Assembly: GCF_018070345.1 (NCBI RefSeq)
Contig: NZ_JAGPXX010000002.1
Coordinates: forward strand, 310,001-374,000
Reading direction: 5' to 3'
From: Streptomyces sp. F63
GTDB lineage: Bacteria > Actinomycetota > Actinomycetes > Streptomycetales > Streptomycetaceae
Length of the DNA: 64,000 bases
Shown one piece after another: positions 62,117 through 64,000 of this stretch (position 1 is its first letter; each line of letters starts with the position of its first letter). Under the pieces are notes generated by a model. The model did no database searches and had not been told where the DNA came from. It was given only the letters and a program-made list of their open reading frames with translations. A program made the position numbers and the translations under genes.

Positions 62117-62171
62117 CGCGGCTCATAGCCTTTGCGGGTCCGAAAAACCCAGGCGAAACGGAGTACCCGTC

Positions 62172-62948
62172 ATGAGCGTGCGCGTCGAGCGGGACGGCCA
62201 GGTGGTCGTGCTCACCATTGACCGGGAGCAGAAGCTCAATGCCCTGGACTACCCGACGATCGACGCGCTGCTCGCCCAGCTCGACCGCATCGACTCCGAC
62301 GACCGGGTCCGGGCGGTCGTCCTGACCGGTGCCGGGCGCAGGGCCTTCAGCGCGGGCGCGGACATCCCCTCGCTGGCGGAGAGTATCGCCGGCGGGCCGG
62401 AGCGTGCGCTGCGCGAGATCGTCCGCCGGGGCCACGCGCTGACCCGGCGGATCGAGGAGTTTCCCAAGCCCGTGATCGTCGCGGTCAACGGCCTCGCCTA
62501 CGGCGGTGGCTGCGAGATCACCGAGGCCGCGCCACTCGCGATCGCCGCCGAGCACGCGGCCTTCGCCAAGCCCGAGATCTCCCTCGGCTTTCCGCCGCCC
62601 TTCGGCGGCTCCCAGCGGCTGCCGCGCCACGTCGGCCGCAAACGCGGCCTGGAGATGATCCTGACCGGCGAACCGATCCCGGCCGCCCGAGCCGCCGAGA
62701 TCGGCCTCGTCAACACCGTCGTACCGGCCGACGAACTCCTCGACGCGAGCCGGGACCTGGCCGCACGGATCATCCGGCACACACCGACGGCCGTAGCGGC
62801 CTGCCTGCGCGCGGTCACACGAGGCATCAACCTGCCCATTGACGAAGGACTCGCGGTCGAGGCGGCCTGCTTCGCCGCCACCGCCCCCACGGACGGTGTA
62901 CAGACCGGCCTGCGACGGTTCCTCGACCGCGAAGCCGTAACCGGCTGA
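62172..62948 (+). CDS. enoyl-CoA hydratase/isomerase (crotonase family)
   Basis: The protein has 258 residues from ATG 62172. It has the crotonase fold signatures: VLTGAGRRAFSAGADIPSLAE with the oxyanion-hole Gly-Ala-Asp, NGLAYGGGCEITEAAPLAIAAEHAAFAKPEISLGFPPPFGGSQRLPRHVG, and a C-terminal helix. Both glutamates used by enoyl-CoA hydratases (in GGCE and KPEI) are present, so hydration of a 2-enoyl-CoA is plausible. It is cytoplasmic. The divergent MocR-type regulator suggests control by an amino-acid-related signal and a role in amino- or organic-acid breakdown. Confidence 0.92.
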   Translation: MSVRVERDGQVVVLTIDREQKLNALDYPTIDALLAQLDRIDSDDRVRAVVLTGAGRRAFSAGADIPSLAESIAGGPERALREIVRRGHALTRRIEEFPKPVIVAVNGLAYGGGCEITEAAPLAIAAEHAAFAKPEISLGFPPPFGGSQRLPRHVGRKRGLEMILTGEPIPAARAAEIGLVNTVVPADELLDASRDLAARIIRHTPTAVAACLRAVTRGINLPIDEGLAVEAACFAATAPTDGVQTGLRRFLDREAVTG

Positions 62949-63138
62949 ACCCAACGCGCCCGACCGGGGCCACGCCGGGGCACGGCTACCCGAGCCGGGC
63001 GGGGCTCCCCGCTGCCCGGGGTCCGGTGGCCGGCGACCTGGTGGCCGCCTCCGGTGGCCGGCTCCGTCATGATCACTTAGCGTGGGACGGCGGTGTCCCG
63101 GCTTCCGGTTCGCGGGCTCTCGTTCCCCGGGTGGTGCC

Positions 63139-63849
63139 ATGTGCTGGAGTGCGACGGCCGACCTCGTGGCGGGCTCGGGCGTCTCCGCGGTGGGCACGGC
63201 CGCGCTGGCCGGGGTGCGCCGCCGCGGCGATCTCGTCCTCGCCGCGCTGCCGCTGCTCCTCGGCGCCCACCAGATCATCGAGTCCTTCCTCTGGCGCGAC
63301 GGCGGGGGCTCCGGCCCGCTCGTCCTCGCCTGGGCGGTGATCGCGCTCCCCCTGCTGCCGCTGTGGGTCCCGCTGGGTGTGCTGCTCGCCCGGCGGCGGC
63401 CGGGTACCGGCCCCGGGTACGGGCCGGCGGGCGGCCGGACCGCCACCGGTCCGGCCGTTCGGGCACGGATCGCTGCCGTCCCGGTCGCGGCGGTCCCGGT
63501 CGCGGCCGGCTGCGCCACCGCGGCCGTCCTCGCGTACTCCCTGGGCACCGGGACCGTCACGGCGGAGGTCCGCGGCCGCACCATCGGCTATGCCGTCGAC
63601 GTGCCGCTGATGCCGCTGGTTCTGGCCGGGTACCTGCTGGCCACGCTCGGTGCCCTGCTGCTGTCCGCCGATTCCCTGCTGCGGCTGCTCGGTGCCGTCC
63701 TCGCGGCCGGCGCGGTGGCCTGCGGAACGCTGTGGCGGACCGAGTTCGTCTCCACCTGGTGCGCGTTCGCGGCGGTGGCGTCCGTGCTGCTGCTGGTCTG
63801 GGTGTGGCGGCGGGCGGGCACCGGCCGCGGCGCACCGCCGCCCCCCTGA
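63139..63849 (+). CDS. DUF6629-like multi-pass membrane protein
   Basis: The protein has 236 residues from ATG 63139 (MCWSATADLVAGSGVSAVG). About seven hydrophobic segments are visible (LVLAALPLLLGAHQIIESFLW, LVLAWAVIALPLLPLWVPLGVLL, AAVPVAAGCATAAVLAYSLG, VPLMPLVLAGYLLATLGALLLSA, LLGAVLAAGAVACGTLW and AFAAVASVLLLVWVW). The start MCWSATADL and the LLGAHQIIESFLW segment match what I recall of DUF6629 proteins in actinobacteria. The role is unknown. Confidence 0.75.
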   Translation: MCWSATADLVAGSGVSAVGTAALAGVRRRGDLVLAALPLLLGAHQIIESFLWRDGGGSGPLVLAWAVIALPLLPLWVPLGVLLARRRPGTGPGYGPAGGRTATGPAVRARIAAVPVAAVPVAAGCATAAVLAYSLGTGTVTAEVRGRTIGYAVDVPLMPLVLAGYLLATLGALLLSADSLLRLLGAVLAAGAVACGTLWRTEFVSTWCAFAAVASVLLLVWVWRRAGTGRGAPPPP

Positions 63850-63880
63850 GCCGCGCCGCGCCGTCCCCGGCGCACCACGG

Positions 63881-64000
63881 TCAGGGAGCGAGCCGCCGGG
63901 CCTCGATCAGCACCAGGCTCTCCGGATGCAGGGTGGGAGCCCGGACGCCCAGGACCGCGAGAGCGCGGCCCGACAGCCGGACCCCGTCCGCCGTCCACCA
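63881..64000 (-). CDS. partial gene at the right edge (C-terminus only)
   Basis: A minus-strand frame enters at the window edge and ends in TGA at 63883-63881, giving 39 residues (WWTADGVRLSGRALAVLGVR and on to LHPESLVLIEARRLAP). Its codon use matches the neighbours. The piece is too short to name a family. Confidence 0.5.
   Translation of the reverse strand, partial: WWTADGVRLSGRALAVLGVRAPTLHPESLVLIEARRLAP

Overview
The window looks like a chromosomal segment from Streptomyces or a close relative. It is very GC-rich, its reading frames have strongly GC-biased third positions, genes are often joined by ATGA/GTGA overlaps, and it carries adpA with its in-frame TTA codon next to orn, a cebR-cebEFG-bglC locus and a cdgA-like gene. 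From memory, the order hexosaminidase, DUF4429 protein, small protein, glmS, adpA, orn and, further on, cdgA resembles a known Streptomyces core region. The window therefore seems to be core chromosome with a few inserts, not an island.

Layout: (1) Positions 1-18858, all on the minus strand, hold a nine-gene operon. In order of transcription it encodes a nucleotidyl-cyclase-like protein, a P-loop/HEAT-like protein, an SPFH-like protein, a 53-residue protein, a secreted-domain vWA membrane protein, a giant tubulin-like protein, a four-TM membrane protein, a pseudokinase-GTPase fusion and a GTPase-associated protein that runs off the left edge. Seven of the eight junctions are 4-bp start/stop overlaps. 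(2) 19471-25210 covers amino-sugar metabolism: a secreted GH20 hexosaminidase behind two DasR-type sites, a DUF4429/SHOCT protein, a small protein and glmS. (3) 25819-29295 holds a universal stress protein, adpA, orn and tRNA-His. (4) 29732-38761 is a cellulose/cello-oligosaccharide locus: secreted CBM2-GH6 cellulase, cebR, cebEFG and bglC, with four CebR-type operators. A 193-bp MITE-like insert sits right at the bglC stop codon.

(5) 39268-49712 holds a two-component system, several membrane or secreted hypotheticals, a spermidine-synthase-like protein, a decayed TnpB element, an XRE/TPR regulator, a beta-helix-like protein and a PAP2 protein. (6) 49923-56395 is a DNA-processing cluster: RecB/Cas4-like nuclease, a 568-residue unknown, a 66-residue protein, an SF1 helicase, a small protein and a Prim-Pol-like protein. 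(7) 56461-64000 holds tRNA-Lys, an M6-type metalloprotease, a GGDEF-EAL protein behind a BldD-like box, a MocR-type regulator divergent from a crotonase, a DUF6629-like membrane protein and the tail of one more gene.

The two groups most worth study are the left operon and the nuclease-helicase cassette. In the left operon, a short QYFE-x-N motif is shared between the C-terminal region of the cyclase-like protein and the N-terminal region of the adjacent ATPase-like protein. That is the layout expected of an effector-receptor signalling pair in a predicted conflict or membrane-surveillance system. The nuclease-helicase cassette is tightly coupled and contains two proteins with no recognised domain.
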